Shown here in pieces: positions 34,280 through 46,861 of a stretch of DNA of 64,000 nt. The first letter of the stretch is position 1; each line of letters starts with the position of its first letter. The notes under the pieces were generated by a model. The model worked only from the letters and a program-made list of their open reading frames with translations. It was not told the DNA's origin and did not search any database. Source of the stretch: Nymphaea colorata (taxonomy: Eukaryota > Streptophyta > Magnoliopsida > Nymphaeales > Nymphaeaceae); assembly GCF_008831285.2 (NCBI RefSeq), contig NC_045144.1, positions 558,001 to 622,000 on the forward strand, read 5' to 3'. Made by a program: the position numbers and the translations under genes.

Positions 34280-37200
34280 AATTATTTCTTTCTTTTCTTT
34301 ATGTAGTTTAAACAAACATAGTTTGAACAATTCTTTTTCTTTCTATTCAAACAAGCTTTTATAACAATTTGTTTCATTCTATTTTCTTTCCTCTCCTTTT
34401 CTTCCCAAATCCTTTCTTTCCCTTTCCATTCTTTTCCTTTTAGACTAATTATTCTCCATCCAAACAGGTGCTATAATAGGTTAATGAAAAATTTATTTCA
34501 CAATTGGGATTGTGTTGCCTAAAGCCTCTCTAAGAGCCAGCACGTTTGAAATGACCTTATATAAGAAGTTACACGGGGAAATAGGATGCTACTGGTGTAC
34601 ACTTGTAGCTCCTTCTATCTTGAGATTCAGAACAATCAGAGTGTTGTTAAACTTCTTCACCATTCATCTTATTCCCATGAAAACTTCAACCATCTTGACT
34701 ATGTAATGACTGGTTACTCCTCGGTACTGTTGAAAAAGCGACCTGAAGGATCCACTATGTCTTGAAGCGCTCTCCGCTTTCAAACTAAAGTTGCGTACTT
34801 CAGTTCTTTTGCTAAAACAGATCTTAGGATTTATCGGCTCATCTCTCTTTTCCACTCGCCAGCACAGACTACTATTTAAAATAAGAACAAAACATGTAAT
34901 TCCCGTCTCTCGCTCTCTCTCTCTCTCTCTCTTGCTCTCTTCATGCAAGAGAAGTCAAAGGGCATGGAGCTGTTACTCTGTATCTTTCTTCCACCACACA
35001 TTCACTTCCAGCGGTAGACAAGTAAAAAAAGAGAGGAACGACCCCGTTGAATAGAAACCGTTAATTTACATGATATGACATTGTTGATATTAAAGTTTCT
35101 GTCTTGGTGGGAGAGACGCAGACTTAGAGGTGGAATAGAAAGGCTCGAATCAAAATACTTATGTGAAGTTGGTAGATTGTGCTTCCCATGGCAATATGGT
35201 GGCTATCAAAACAGGTATTATGAATACCATGGCAACATGAAAAATCCAAATCCGTTACATCAGAAGCAATTGACAGTCTAATTTATATGATTCGACATGT
35301 GCTAAAAATGAATCTTCAAGCAGAAGAACAAGTTTCCGCAACTTTTCGTCCTTTTTATGAAGGAAGTCTCTCACGTATATCACCGACTTCAACACAAAGC
35401 AGCATCACCACAAAAGCATATAGAAAACACATATGCTAATGAAACCACATCTGAAAGACGCCTTGATCGACCAGCTTCCCTTCCCTATTTTAAAGCTAGT
35501 CACAGTACCTACACCACGGTCCTCATGAATCTTCATGGTTGCCGATCGTCACTAGCTAATGCTGGAAGGAATTCCATCTTTCTGTTTGCTCTCTCTCCTC
35601 CCCCTCTCTCTCTCCCCCTCTCTCTAGACGTGCATAAGAACTCAAAATGCGTGGAGCTATCACTTTATTTCTTTCTTCGACCGCACTTCACTTTTAGTGG
35701 TGGAGAAGTCAAAAAAGAGGGAAACCACCCTGTTGAATAGAAACAAATAATTTACATTGATAAGACTTTTCTCAATATTTTTTGTTATAAAAGAGACAGC
35801 ACTGTCATTGAAAATTATACACACACATATATATATATTTATATTATGTGTGTGTATAACTAATAATAGATAATGAAAATACATATCACTTTTTTCTCTT
35901 TATTTTTCTCCTAACTATCTATCAAGTTAGATTGTATAACAGACCAACAGACCTCTTACAATATATATATGTAAACAGATAATGAAAATACACACACACA
36001 TACACTACTTCGATCACAAACAAAAAACCAACAGACCTCTTACAATATATATATGTATATGTATATATATATATACACACACACACCCTACTTGGATCAC
36101 AAACAAAAACCAACAGACCTCTTACATCATATATATATACACACAAACACTATACTTCGATCACAAAGAAAAACCAACAGACCTCTTATATTTGTGTTAA
36201 GAAGTGTTCTGAACAAAATATGAATCTCCTAATGTCTTCATTATAAACACTAATTTAATCTAAACAATGTTTAAGTTCAAATTACTTTTATAAAAAAAGT
36301 ATTTTTTCAACTTTTAATATTTTGATGTTATAAGTGCCATTCCTTTTTTAATTATTATGGTATATTAATAAAATAAAAAATAACTAACTTAATGTATGTT
36401 TATCACCAAATATATTTTAAGATAGTGCTAAATTATAAAGAAAAGGAATTTTAATATGCCCGGCTTCTGTCCCTTACCTAAGTGGTATGACCATTCTTAG
36501 GGTTTGCAATAAGTGGTGGAAAACGAAACGAGCTTTAAGAAAGAAGACTTAATTGGGAATGATCCAAATCTTCTACCAGAAAATACAAAACCATGTATGC
36601 CAACATCAAATACAGATGGCACATGGATCTACAACTTCAGTTTAAAGGAATTAGACATTTTCCTCTTGTTGACAATCTAGCACAGCTTATGTAACAGAAA
36701 TTTCCTATTAGCCATCGGTTAGCAAACTAACCAACATATCTTGATTGCCACGTTATTTACTCCAGAAACCCCAAAGGAGGATTTGGTGATGGATACGGAA
36801 GATATACATGGCTCTACTACATCAACTAAATCGAAGACAAAAAAGGCCACCACCAACAACAATCAAATTCTCTCGGGCCAGCTAAATTGAAGACAAGCAA
36901 GGCCAGGAGAAAGACAACGAATGTATTTCGTTTCTTTGCTGTTCTTAATTTGTACTTTGCTGTTTTCTTGTCATCTATTTTACATTTTTTTTTTCATTTT
37001 ACATGTGAAAATTGGTTTGAATCAACCTATTTGAATTGTACCAGTTCGTTCTTGGCCCGATATTACATGATTTTATCATCTAGATAGCACTAGGTTTGAT
37101 AGTCATACATGAAAAGACCACAATACTTAGTCCATTTCTTGTGAAGTTACATCATGTTTTGCATGTCTCCATTTATTTTGTAGCTCTTAAACAATTAATG

Positions 37201-37369
37201 ACATCGACTTTTCTCTATATGCCACAGATTTCTTAAACTCCAAATCTGTCAACCCTAAAAGGTCGTTTCTCTTCCCTATCAAGGTGTAGCTGGATGTTCC
37301 CAGCACGGGTTTTCCGTGAGTTCTCAAATGCAACAACCTAGCAACGTCTTCTAGGTGATTGTCACCTTG
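34280..37369. repeat. Repeat A, second long copy
   Basis: Collinear partner of 740-3890. Extra simple repeats appear at 35820-35850 and 35940-36150, where the segment around aaccaacagacctcttaca is itself repeated three to four times. The match ends at 37369. There it joins a piece of repeat R, whereas the first copy ends against a copia fragment. Confidence 0.8.
35940..36200. repeat. Tandem array of a TA/CA microsatellite plus flank
   Basis: Four imperfect units combine a caacagacctcttaca block, a TA run, a CA run, and a tacttcgatcacaaa block. The first long copy of repeat A has only one such unit, near 2440-2500. Confidence 0.85.
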
Positions 37370-37530
37370 AATCCATCAAAAGATGCATTTGCAATGATCA
37401 GTTGCTTGATCATGGTTTTAAATAATGGAATACAACTTTTACAGCAGTTTTTAATGATACAAAATAACCATTCCAGCACAAAAATAGCTGCCCGATTTCA
37501 ATATACACACACACACATATATATATATGC
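37370..37530. repeat. Repeat R fragment
   Basis: This matches 15722-15870 and 33445-33600 (caaaagatgcatttgcaatga, then the tgatacaaaataaccat block, then a CA/TA tract). It is fused directly to the end of repeat A. Confidence 0.75.
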
Positions 37531-37619
37531 CACACACCTTAATTAGGTCGTCATAAATATGGTAAATAGTGCCTGTGTAGGGGTCTAACCCAATATACTG
37601 GGAACATCTAGTCCCAATA

Positions 37620-38198
37620 TGTTACATCTTATATTGTATAGTCTGTTATAAAGTATAACTAATCTGTTCACTATGTTATGTATATATAACTATTATAGTT
37701 GTACATATGTGTATTACATAAATATTATATATAATTGTATATAATGTATATGTAACATCATAATTGTAGTATATACTATATAACTTAATGGTATATATAT
37801 ATATATATATATATATATCAAAAATAATATATTCGACGTATATGATATACGTATATTTATAATATTCATATGCGTTAACATATAACATGTATGTAGCACT
37901 ATATACATATGAAGTAATATATGAGATATATAAGTATTATATATGACATATACTATACATTATTACACATGTAAGACAATATATATGTATAATACATGTT
38001 ACAATTTTATTAATAGTTATAATTACATATATAATAATATACGTATATACACATATATTATATTATATATTATACATAAATAATATGTATGCATAATTAA
38101 TAAACCGTATGTATGTATATGTACATGTGTATATATACATATACATATCTGTACATGTATGCATACATATATAGTATACAACAATATATACAATATAC

Positions 38199-38254
<56 letters not shown>

Positions 38255-38330
38255 GTACATTATAATATGTATGTACAATTGTACTTGTGTACAATGTACA
38301 TATAATATACATTATAATATGTATGCCATG
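37620..38330. repeat. 700-bp AT-rich simple-sequence tract
   Basis: Nearly all A and T with interspersed GTA/CAT words and many short palindromes such as gtatatatac. Pure TA runs lie at about 37790-37818 and 38202-38252. It has no coding potential. The long Tyr/Ile/His-rich minus-strand frames are artefacts of the composition. Confidence 0.9.
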
Positions 38331-38825
38331 CTTGTTTGAGTTTTAGTTAAAGTAGTTGCAGTAACTGTGTGTTGTCTTCATTGAGCTTGTGATTCTATTT
38401 AAATGCAGGTACGTTAGTTGCACATGTCATGGCTGTACCCAGGCACAAGGATGCATGTGTATACTGGAGTTTTATAGTCATCTATATTTGCTGCTACTTC
38501 TTCTACATCGGTATCTGCACTTTGTTTTGTTTCTCACTTCAAGCCTCTTATTTATTGCAAAGGCTAGCCCCTTTCTCTCTTGAGTGCGTAAGACACTTGA
38601 ATATGCTTTCTTGTAGGGGAGACTCTACCTGTCTTCATAATTGTTGATGGTACAGTAGAACAAGGAGGCAATAGTTGATCTATAAAGATTTGATCATTGA
38701 TTCTGCATGCATTGTATTTTCTCTTAAAATTGGTAGTCAGGGTTGTGAAGAAAGGGATTATGATCATTTTATCACCACCTACTATGCATCAATGTACCAG
38801 TGCAATTTTTGAAGTTGAAAGTTCA
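38330..38825. other. Unassigned, more GC-balanced sequence
   Basis: The sequence after the AT tract has ordinary composition and a short plus-strand frame at 38389-38647. I do not recognise a family. It could be host sequence next to the copia fragment. Confidence 0.3.
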
Positions 38826-38826
38826 T

Positions 38827-40450
38827 CTACAAGCCGTTTGCGGAGGTCTGGCAGGACTCCGATTGTGTGATGAGGATGTATTGTTTCTTTCCACCCCTTT
38901 CATGTTTTGTTTCAAGCATGCATTTCGAAGAGAATGTATTATTCTTTTCTACAAATAGTTGAACAATCAGTAGGATTGACAATTCAACACATTGTGTCAG
39001 CATTGTCAGCATCTTGGACTCCAAGCAAATAGTTGAACAATAAGTGGGAAGCTCCTTATTTTTAGTTTCTGTCTGAACAGTTTCTGTCTGAATGTCTTCC
39101 TGAGCATGACTTGGGTCATCCAGGGAAGAAGAATGATTGGGATTAGGAGTAAAATTATCATCATCAGTCACCTTATCTATACAAACTCTTCGCCTAGAGT
39201 ACACCTGCCCAAATAAACGACTACATTCCTCTTCTGTCCCAGTGAAACATCCTTCATTCCTTTCATGTTCAAGCACCTCAACAACCGGTGGACTCTCTTC
39301 TCGCTTGTACTCCAAGAAATTTCCTGACTCAGATAATACTCTTCCCCTGACATAGACTTCTCCCCCTAAAGAGAATTCTCACCAAAATAAGAGACATGTT
39401 CCAAGAATGTGACATCCAAACACGACCAGTGGTAGGATCAAGACATTTATACCCCTTTTGAGTAGGAGGATACCCAACAAATATTCCCTTGGTTGACCTT
39501 AGATCAAGTTTTTTGACTGTAGGGCTGTGATCATGAATGAAGCAAACATATCCAAAGACACGAGAGGGAAGATGAAATGGTTGACGATTCCCTAGAAGCA
39601 TAGAGTGGGGGGTTTGCCCATTTAACACACGACTAGGCATGTGCTTAATCAAGTATGCACGAGTAAGAACAACATCTCCCCAATAATGTTTTGGAAAATT
39701 TCTTTGAAACAAGAGGACTCTAGTGACATTAAGTAGCTGACGATTTTTCCTCTCAGCGAGCCCATTTTGAGGAGGGGTACAACTGCAAGATGTCTAATGA
39801 AGAATCACCAGTTTTCAAAGGACATCCTCAACAGCTTGACAAACATAAATCTTAACAGAACCACCATATTGGTTATCCACAAGAAGAATGAAGGTCTCTA
39901 TGATATGCGGCACTTCGCTACGATCTTTCAACAGGTAAACAAAGGTATTCCTTAAGTAATCATCTATAAAGGTTATAAAATACTGAAAACCACCACAACG
40001 GGTATGAATTCCATAAGGCCCCCACACATAGAATGAATCAAAGAAAAATTTTCATTAGCAAGATTGTTTGAAACAGGGTAAGAAGCCCTAACATGTTTAG
40101 CAAGCTGACATACATCACAAGATATCATAGATATGATCAAATTAGAACATAATTCAGGAAATAACTGTTTCAAAACTCCAAAACGGAGATGTCCAAGGCA
40201 TTCATGCCAATACAAAAATAACTGAAGACAATCTTCTCTCTTCTTCTCGGTCCTGCTAACTGCTGTCATAAGAGCATTGGCCACACGGATGGGAAGTTGT
40301 TATAAGCCTTCAGACACCAAACCAATCCCAATCCTCTTCTCTGTCACCAAGTCCTGTAAAACACAACGATTTGCAGAGTTCACAATTCAACTCCTTTGTA
40401 ATCTTGCTGACAGATAAAAGATTCAAGGGAAGATGAAGAACTTGTAATTG
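38827..40450 (-). pseudogene. Ty1/copia protease-integrase fragment, family B copy 1
   Basis: Reading leftwards from about 40450: LPLNLLSVSKITKELNCEL (end of the protease and start of the pre-integrase region), then YWHECLGHLRFGVL and SCDVCQLAKH (HHCC zinc motif). The integrase core follows with FQYFITFIDD, then HYWGDVVLTRAYLIKHMPSR and the conserved FGYVCFIHDHSPTVKKL and KGIFVGYPPTQKGYKC. The frame ends about 39050, after NKELP, in place of the usual lead into reverse transcriptase. Frameshifts occur near 40030, 39830 and 39400. Gag, RT, RNase H and LTRs are missing. It is closely similar to 50560-53878. Confidence 0.88.
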
Positions 40451-40565
40451 ATTATCCATCTTCATTCTTCTCTCATTGTGTATCATGACAAGAACCGATA
40501 AGCATCTGACCGGTTTATATCTACGTGTGAACTTGTGCATGTGAATCTAGATTCTTTCAACAAAC

Positions 40566-40580
40566 AATTGGTAGCAGAGC
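40566..40580 (+). promoter_or_regulatory. Possible plus-strand LTR end and primer-binding site
   Basis: The sequence ttggtagcagagcc, preceded by caacaaacaa, resembles an LTR end followed by a variant of the TGGTATCAGAGC primer site (one substitution). It is in the opposite orientation to the adjoining copia fragment. A short frame beginning with ATG near 40600 follows, but I do not recognise it. Confidence 0.4.
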
Positions 40581-40599
40581 CGGTTAATGCCCTATATCA

Positions 40600-43000
40600 T
40601 GTCTTCTTTGTTTGGAACCTACGAGAGACCAGTAGATATCTGTCCACCATACAGATCAACGAGGGACGGCATCTAACTGACTTCCCCCTTAAGCTCCTTT
40701 TTTTTATTGGAGACCTCATTGAGGCAGTAAATATGGTTAAACTGATGATAGAAAGATGATTCCTTGTTGTCTTCTTTCTGATCCTCTTCCCTTTAATGAT
40801 TATTAAATTGTCTCTCTTAATCTTTAAATACTGAAACCCCACCAATTGATCACAATTTTTTTTTTAAATATAAAAAGCTATTGACCCACAGATCTCTTCT
40901 CACAGCGTTTCTCTACTGTGACTCTGTTGTTAGGTACTGGAAAGGCTCAATCACTAGCATTTGCTCCAGTAGCAGATTTTCATATCCGAAAGGGCACTTA
41001 TATATATATATGTACATATACATACATTCACACATACAAATATTTGAATATGTTAATGTGAAAATAAAGAAACATTGAAGGGCTGATGTGGGCAGTTCAT
41101 ATGTGGCTCCGTCACTGATTTGCATTCAGTTTCAATCAGTATGGATGGTTTTTCAGTCTTTGCTCCTGGATCTCATTCTAATGCATTTGTTTTGCGGTAT
41201 TACGATTTGTTGGATGCTCTTTTAAAAATTGTGAAATTTTAATTAGAAAGCCGTTTTTATATTTAAATGTTAACATAAATACAGTAAAATACTATTGGCT
41301 TGTATGATCAAAGTATCAAAATAAAAAAAGCTGCATATTGTTAAAGTCAATGCATTATAGCAGATGTGATCATCTCGCTATCAAAATTGTTGTTGTCAGC
41401 CTGTGACCTATTGGTCACAGCGACACCTTCTAGCTATGAACTAGCGTGCTTTGGAAAAGGGTCTGCTTACAACATGGATGTTATATGAATATCGGACTTT
41501 CCTACGTTGTCGCTTTTCTTTGTTGGCTGCTAAATGCCTTCATCTGTTTAATTATATTTGGGCCTGTCTATTGTACTTCCTAGCATTAATGACATTATTG
41601 GCTTTCAAATCGTATGGTTTCTTCTCCTATCCTTGACTAGTTCTAAATATTGCTTAGGTCTTTCCTATAATTCTGCTTTTCTTGTATTTGCAGTTATGAC
41701 TTGTGACCTAATTCTGCTGATGGCGGGTCAAATTTGTCGTGAAAAAGGGAAGGCTCAATGACGCAGCGCATTGTTGTAGACAGGCTTTAGCAGTCGCTAT
41801 CGGGTATGCATTTTTTTCTTTTTTTCTTTCTTTCCTTCTTAATTGGTGGACTGCACTTGTCTAAGACAGTCTTATTGTCAAAAAATGTTTCCCCTTAATG
41901 CTGCACCAATTAATTGTCATGGTAACCTTTGGGAATACGATGAAGGTTGATGGTCCATTACAAGAAGTGAGTTACTCTGTTCTTTGAAGAGGAAATCTGT
42001 TTTCTATAAATTCTATAGAATAACATAGTGTGATTTCTTCTTTGTATTTGTATTATTCGTGCCCTGTGTGCTTGAGTGTTGTATATTCATCTTTGGTGCA
42101 AGCATTTTGTGTTTTGATCTTCTTGCATGTGATTATAGTTTTCTGAATTTTGTGGGTTTTTTACTGACCTTTAATAGTTTAATTAGGAAAAATTGTTTTT
42201 GAGAACTTTTATTTTGTTCTACTTTGTACAGAAATTGGGAAGAATAAAAAAATACCAAAATTGTTCAAAAAATTCTGAATTTTGGTTTTCTAAAATCCTC
42301 TACTTCTGTAGAGTAAAAAAATCCTTAGTTTTCATATCGGTTCTTTACAACATAATGTCTTTTTAACCCAGATTTGTGAACCTGTCAGAAGTCGTAAAGT
42401 CTGCCTCTTACTCAGTCTACCCATCTTGTTTTGCATTCACCCATCTCTTTAGGGAGTAGAGCTCATGCCTCCTCGTGATATACCATTTGATGTCAAGAAC
42501 ATTTGTAAAGTAAAAAAAAAATTAATTTTGTTTAAAAACATTTTAAAAATGTCTTCGCTCATAATGATATCTCTTTGCTTTACTCTTAGTATCTTCTCGA
42601 GTAGGAGAAACTTTCAAGTTTTTGTTGTCAAGCAATGGAAGAGGAAAGCTGAAAAAATCCTGGATCTGAACAGTTAAGACTCGGAAATGCTATTGACTCT
42701 GGTGTTCAAACATTTGCAAGGATTTAACATGAATATATACTGAGAGAGAAGCCACAATGCTATGTAAGATCTTGGCAGGTAGCAAAATGAGTGTTGAGAG
42801 ATGGGCTCGGGGCTTGTGTAGTTGTTCCTCTGAGTCAGTAATCAAGAGTACCGAGTAGGCATAAAGCTGATTTATGTCTATTTCGCGAAGATAATGACTT
42901 ACGAACCTTTGGCTCATCGAAAACCCGTAAGGTGAAGCGGGTTGGACACGTGACAAAGCTATACATAACCACCAAAGCGGTGGAGCTTCGTAGTAGCCTT
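40600..43000. other. Intergenic, no recognised gene
   Basis: Mixed AT-rich sequence. Short plus-strand ORFs at 41451-41761 and 42465-42677 match no family I recognise. A TA/CA microsatellite lies near 41000. Confidence 0.4.
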
Positions 43001-43074
43001 TGAGGTGGTGAGGTATTCCCTTGGAGGTGAAGGTCGGCCTAAAAAAAAAATCAAACAAAAAAAAAAGCAAAAAG

Positions 43075-43560
43075 CTAAATGCAAAAGAGAGAAAAACAAA
43101 AAAACTAAGAAAAAAAAAACAAAAGGTGCCTGCCAAGAGATGAAAGACATGAAGGTTGAACTCGCAGGAATTGAATGTAACGATCTTTTGTGGATGTGCA
43201 AATTTGGGGTCAATATCTACTCCTTTTTTTTTATTAGCTAAGATGTCGAGGATGTTTCCTTTATGGTCACATTTTGGAAATTGAAAGATATCCCTTCTAG
43301 ATGTTCGACGACATTGATGCGAAATGAATCCTAATCCTTGTATGGTACTATGGATAAGTGAATGACATATTACTTGCACAACACGAGCACTCAGCTTATG
43401 AGTTAAAGTGATAATTTTGAACTATTTCAAAGTCAAAATTTGACATCTTTTGTTATATTTCGAGGTTTTCTTGGCATAAGAGGAACTAACCAATCCCCTT
43501 TGGTCTTGAAAGGTGTTTTCCATTTCATTAACAAACTACTATTCCATTCATGGAATAGAT
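43075..43560. repeat. Direct repeat, left copy (with 46862-47345)
   Basis: About 480 bp is collinear with 46862-47345 at moderate divergence. Shared blocks are ttgcacaacacgagcactca, an A-rich tract with aaaaacaaaaggt, and the ggaactaaccaatcc region. It has no strong coding frame. The minus-strand frame through it is low-complexity Phe-rich and probably not real. Confidence 0.8.
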
Positions 43561-44266
43561 GGAACTCTTCAAACCTAGTTCACTTATGCTGAATGTGACA
43601 ATTTGTCCATCTTTTCCTTTGTCTTAGGAGAGGCACATCATTTGGGAACCTGACCCATAATTCCATCTTAACCGAGTGTCTTCACCCATTGAAATGTCTT
43701 TATCCTGTTTTTCAATGACATAACCTAGACTTAGGGTTGAGGCTATCATGGAAGATCTCTTATTTGTTTTCAAAAGAACTGGTCGATTTTGAACTGTGAC
43801 GTTTTTGAAAAGTTCTATCCTTTGAAGTTGCATGAATTTTGTTCTTCGCTTCATCTCATATTTGTCTTGGCTTGCAATACATGGTTTTGCAAAATGAGGT
43901 GGAGTTATTCTTCATCGCCACCAACTACCCACCCATGCCTTTGCTTCGACAGTTGGGTCCTTTATGGTTTCGGACCAGGTTAGTATTCAGTTTCTTCTTG
44001 TGTCATGTTAGTTGAGTGTTATGGATATTTATCATATTTTGACTAATATGTGTTTTGTTTATCCATAAATGAGGGCAGTATTCAGCATTGGGGAAACTGT
44101 GGCTTATGGGCCCACTGTTCAAATGTGCGTATATTGTGTTTTTATTTTTAGAGCTAACATGTCAATTCATACAGTTAAAAGCATGCTTTCTTTTTGTCCT
44201 CATAGCTAAATCTTAGTTATGAGATCTAATTGCAGGACTTGCCTTTGGTTGCAAATTTTATTGCAG

Positions 44267-44413
44267 GTGGGACATTTGCATTGTACTCAATGATATGCAA
44301 GGATGTAAAGCTCTGTCTTCTTCCAAACCAATTTTCATCTGATGATCGTATCAAGTTCAACTAAAGGTGCCACCTCCACAGCTTGGGATGTCAATAACGA
44401 TTAAAGAAAGGAG
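44267..44413 (+). pseudogene. KUP/HAK potassium transporter, single exon remnant
   Basis: After an acceptor (ttgcag, ending at 44266) the frame reads GGTFALYSMICKDVKLCLLP, then NQFSSDDRI. This matches the exon of plant KUP/HAK/KT K+ transporters that starts with GGTFALYS, and includes the LLPNQ segment between membrane helices. The intron phase is the usual one (GAG-G|GT). A one-base loss after KFN makes a stop. The other frame resumes with LKVPPPQL and IKERR up to a good donor, GTATGTG, at 44414. No neighbouring transporter exons were found on either side. It is an isolated, broken exon. The intact protein is a plasma-membrane or tonoplast K+ carrier. Confidence 0.75.
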
Positions 44414-45450
44414 GTATGTGAGCTTCATTGTCAATGAAAAGGATGTTCTCGTTTGTTCTTGTTGGTACTTGACAGAAGTGTCTACTGTCTTTTGATGTCA
44501 TTGTTGAACTTCTCCAAGATAGTAAGGGTTCAACTAGATATAGGATTTTAATGCTACTATGTTACTATGTTCTAATTTCAGTTTGTTTTTTACTTTTTTT
44601 ATGGAACAGGCAATTGCTTTATAGATTACCACAATTATGGTGTGCCTATGAATTATTTTTTCCTCCAAAATATTTAACACATTTGATGTAGAAGGTTTGC
44701 AGTCATATGGGTTCAAGCTGGACTTTGGCAAGTTCTTGTATGAAAACCCCTGTATTATAACAATTTTTTTTTTCCTTGTACACGTGAAAATCTAATTATG
44801 AAGGAAAATGAAGAAATTGAAGAAACATGAGAAAGTGACTTAAAGTAGAAGAGACCATATTCTCCATATAGGATGTATGAAGCAAATTCTTGTTCTTTCT
44901 TACAGATGATATGTGCCTCATAGGGAGAGTTACTTATGCAAGTTTTTTGTCCGTGCAGTTGATTGCCACAACTTCTCTTTTCCAGGGGGGGACTCCTCAT
45001 CTCCTGAACACTGAAGGCTGATTTTGAAAATTGCCATAAGCACAACTTTCCATTTTGCTCCTATTTTCTTTCTGCTGTGAGCATCTGTGATTGGTCTAGT
45101 TGTCATGACCAGTGACCACTTTAACGATGCTGCAACAGAAGAAGCCAGATATTAGGGGCTGTTTGGCCTTCATCTTGATCAAAAGAGAAACAGATTATGA
45201 ATCGTAGGTGTGGATCAAATTGCTGGCAAACTACGGTGGATGTAGACTTGCCATTTATCACTTTTTTGTTATTTTCTCAAGTCCTTTAAGATTTTTCTTA
45301 TTTATATATTATTTATTCTTTGACAAAAGTAGATAATATTTGTTGCTAAGCCCAACTGATTGAGTCTTTGAATCAGCCAATTCACCAAATGGGTACCCTA
45401 ACCAATTTGATTCACATTGAGATTTTTATAACACTGATTAAGACTTGATA
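44414..45450. other. No recognisable gene
   Basis: I looked here for downstream KUP/HAK exons (the next would carry a GDGVLTPAIS-like motif) and found none. The sequence is otherwise unassigned. Confidence 0.5.
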
Positions 45451-45564
45451 GGAAAAGTGCTCATTGGCAGCCAAGGTACAAGCATCTCCCTCTTTCATTT
45501 CCGTAGAGGAAAAGTGCTCATTGGCAGCCAAGGTACAAGCATCTCTCTCTTTCATTTCCCTTAG
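45451..45564. repeat. 57-bp tandem duplication
   Basis: Two nearly identical units start at 45451 and 45508 (ggaaaagtgctcattggcag). They differ at about two positions. Confidence 0.9.
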
Positions 45565-45986
45565 AAATGAGGGCTGGCCAAAAAGCCCTGTGTTTTGGGT
45601 CTGTTCTCTCTCTCTTTCACTAGGAGATGCTCATGCCGATTTACAACAACTGGAATTCTGCAACAACCTGCATCGATTTCCTTTTCCAATTTTGATTTTT
45701 TTTTCCTAAATATCAATTGACGATGGATGGACGGATTAGTCAAAGGTCATGACCTTTTGCCGAGGAGACCTTGGTTGAGAAGGCAGAGGTTGTGGCCATT
45801 GCTGGCAGAAGGTAGTGCTGAGGTAAAAAAAGCAAGGATAAAAAAAGTCAAGGATCTGGAACTTGACATAGCTGAGAAACCAACCGAAGCCTGAGCATTT
45901 TGGTTTTCTTTATTATTGATTTGCCTGTTTCTTGGCTGTTTTTCTTTTCTTTTTCGTGCACTGCAGAAGCTCTCCCGCATGCATCT

Positions 45987-46065
45987 GCTCACGTCTGAAT
46001 CAGCTCCTCTTCCTCACGGCAGCTGCTCACGTCTGCATCAGTTCCTCTTCCTCATCTCTGTCGAG
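45987..46065 (+). repeat. 38-bp tandem duplication before a donor-like site
   Basis: Units starting at 45987 and 46025 (gctcacgtctg) are followed by tctctgtcgag and GTAAGG at about 46066. A frame is open across them from the ATG near 45979 and could be a first exon. No family was recognised, and whether it belongs to the RadA gene further right is unknown. Confidence 0.45.
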
Positions 46066-46861
46066 GTAAGGCGCAGGCTTGCCTCTTTCGATCGCGTTTT
46101 ATTCTCATGTCTGCCTGTGTTTCCTGTCTGCCTTTCCCCAAATCACAGCCCTAGTCATCTTCTACGCCCTTTTAACATAAGGAGGGTCGTTTTAGATATG
46201 CTTTATCTTTGAAAAAGTAGATGATATTTGTTAATTAGCCCAACTGATTGAGTCATTGAATATCTTACAGTGGCCAAAATTTATTGGATCTTTGTTGCCT
46301 TTGCTGTATTTGAGGAACATGTGATCACTATCCTCATTAGCTTGCTTACACATGACGGTAAGGGTTCTCCTTGAGGTTCAGACAACTCGCGATTTGCAGA
46401 GGCAGACCCAGCTATGCATCGGGCTGCCCTCCTCTTTCCAAACCCTCTCCTCTTTTAAGTCTGGCCACTTCCATCTCCTCCATATTAAACCATGTCATAT
46501 CATATCATAGAGTTCTTGGCTCCCTTCACTTTGAGCCCCACATAGGATTTGCCAAGTTGGACAAGTTTCATATCTAATAGGTAATTTAATTTAGAGAATT
46601 GTTAATTTTGTTGGAGAACGTCTGCTGAAGGCTTCACTGGTTGTGACCCTTCATTCCAAAAATTCTTCACCATGCACCTCTTTATTTCGCACCCATTCAA
46701 GAGCCAGAACGGTTTCAATAGTTGAAAAATTTTTGAGGATCAGTCCCTGCTCACCTTCAATGTTTAGCACCTGTGTTCGTGTTCATTGACGGTAGCCGTT
46801 AGCTGAAGAGATTATCCATGTTCACCTTCAATGTTTAGCTCCACCACTTTGGTGGTTATAT

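Noticed and set aside
37676-38312. Tyr/Ile-rich minus-strand ORFs of 60-70 residues
   Set aside because: They are translations of an AT/GT simple-sequence tract, have no codon bias, and appear in overlapping frames.
42690-43379. 229-residue minus-strand ORF
   Set aside because: Its middle is a Phe-rich translation of a poly-A-like tract, and its diverged copy at 46862-47345 has no matching frame. It is not a supported gene.
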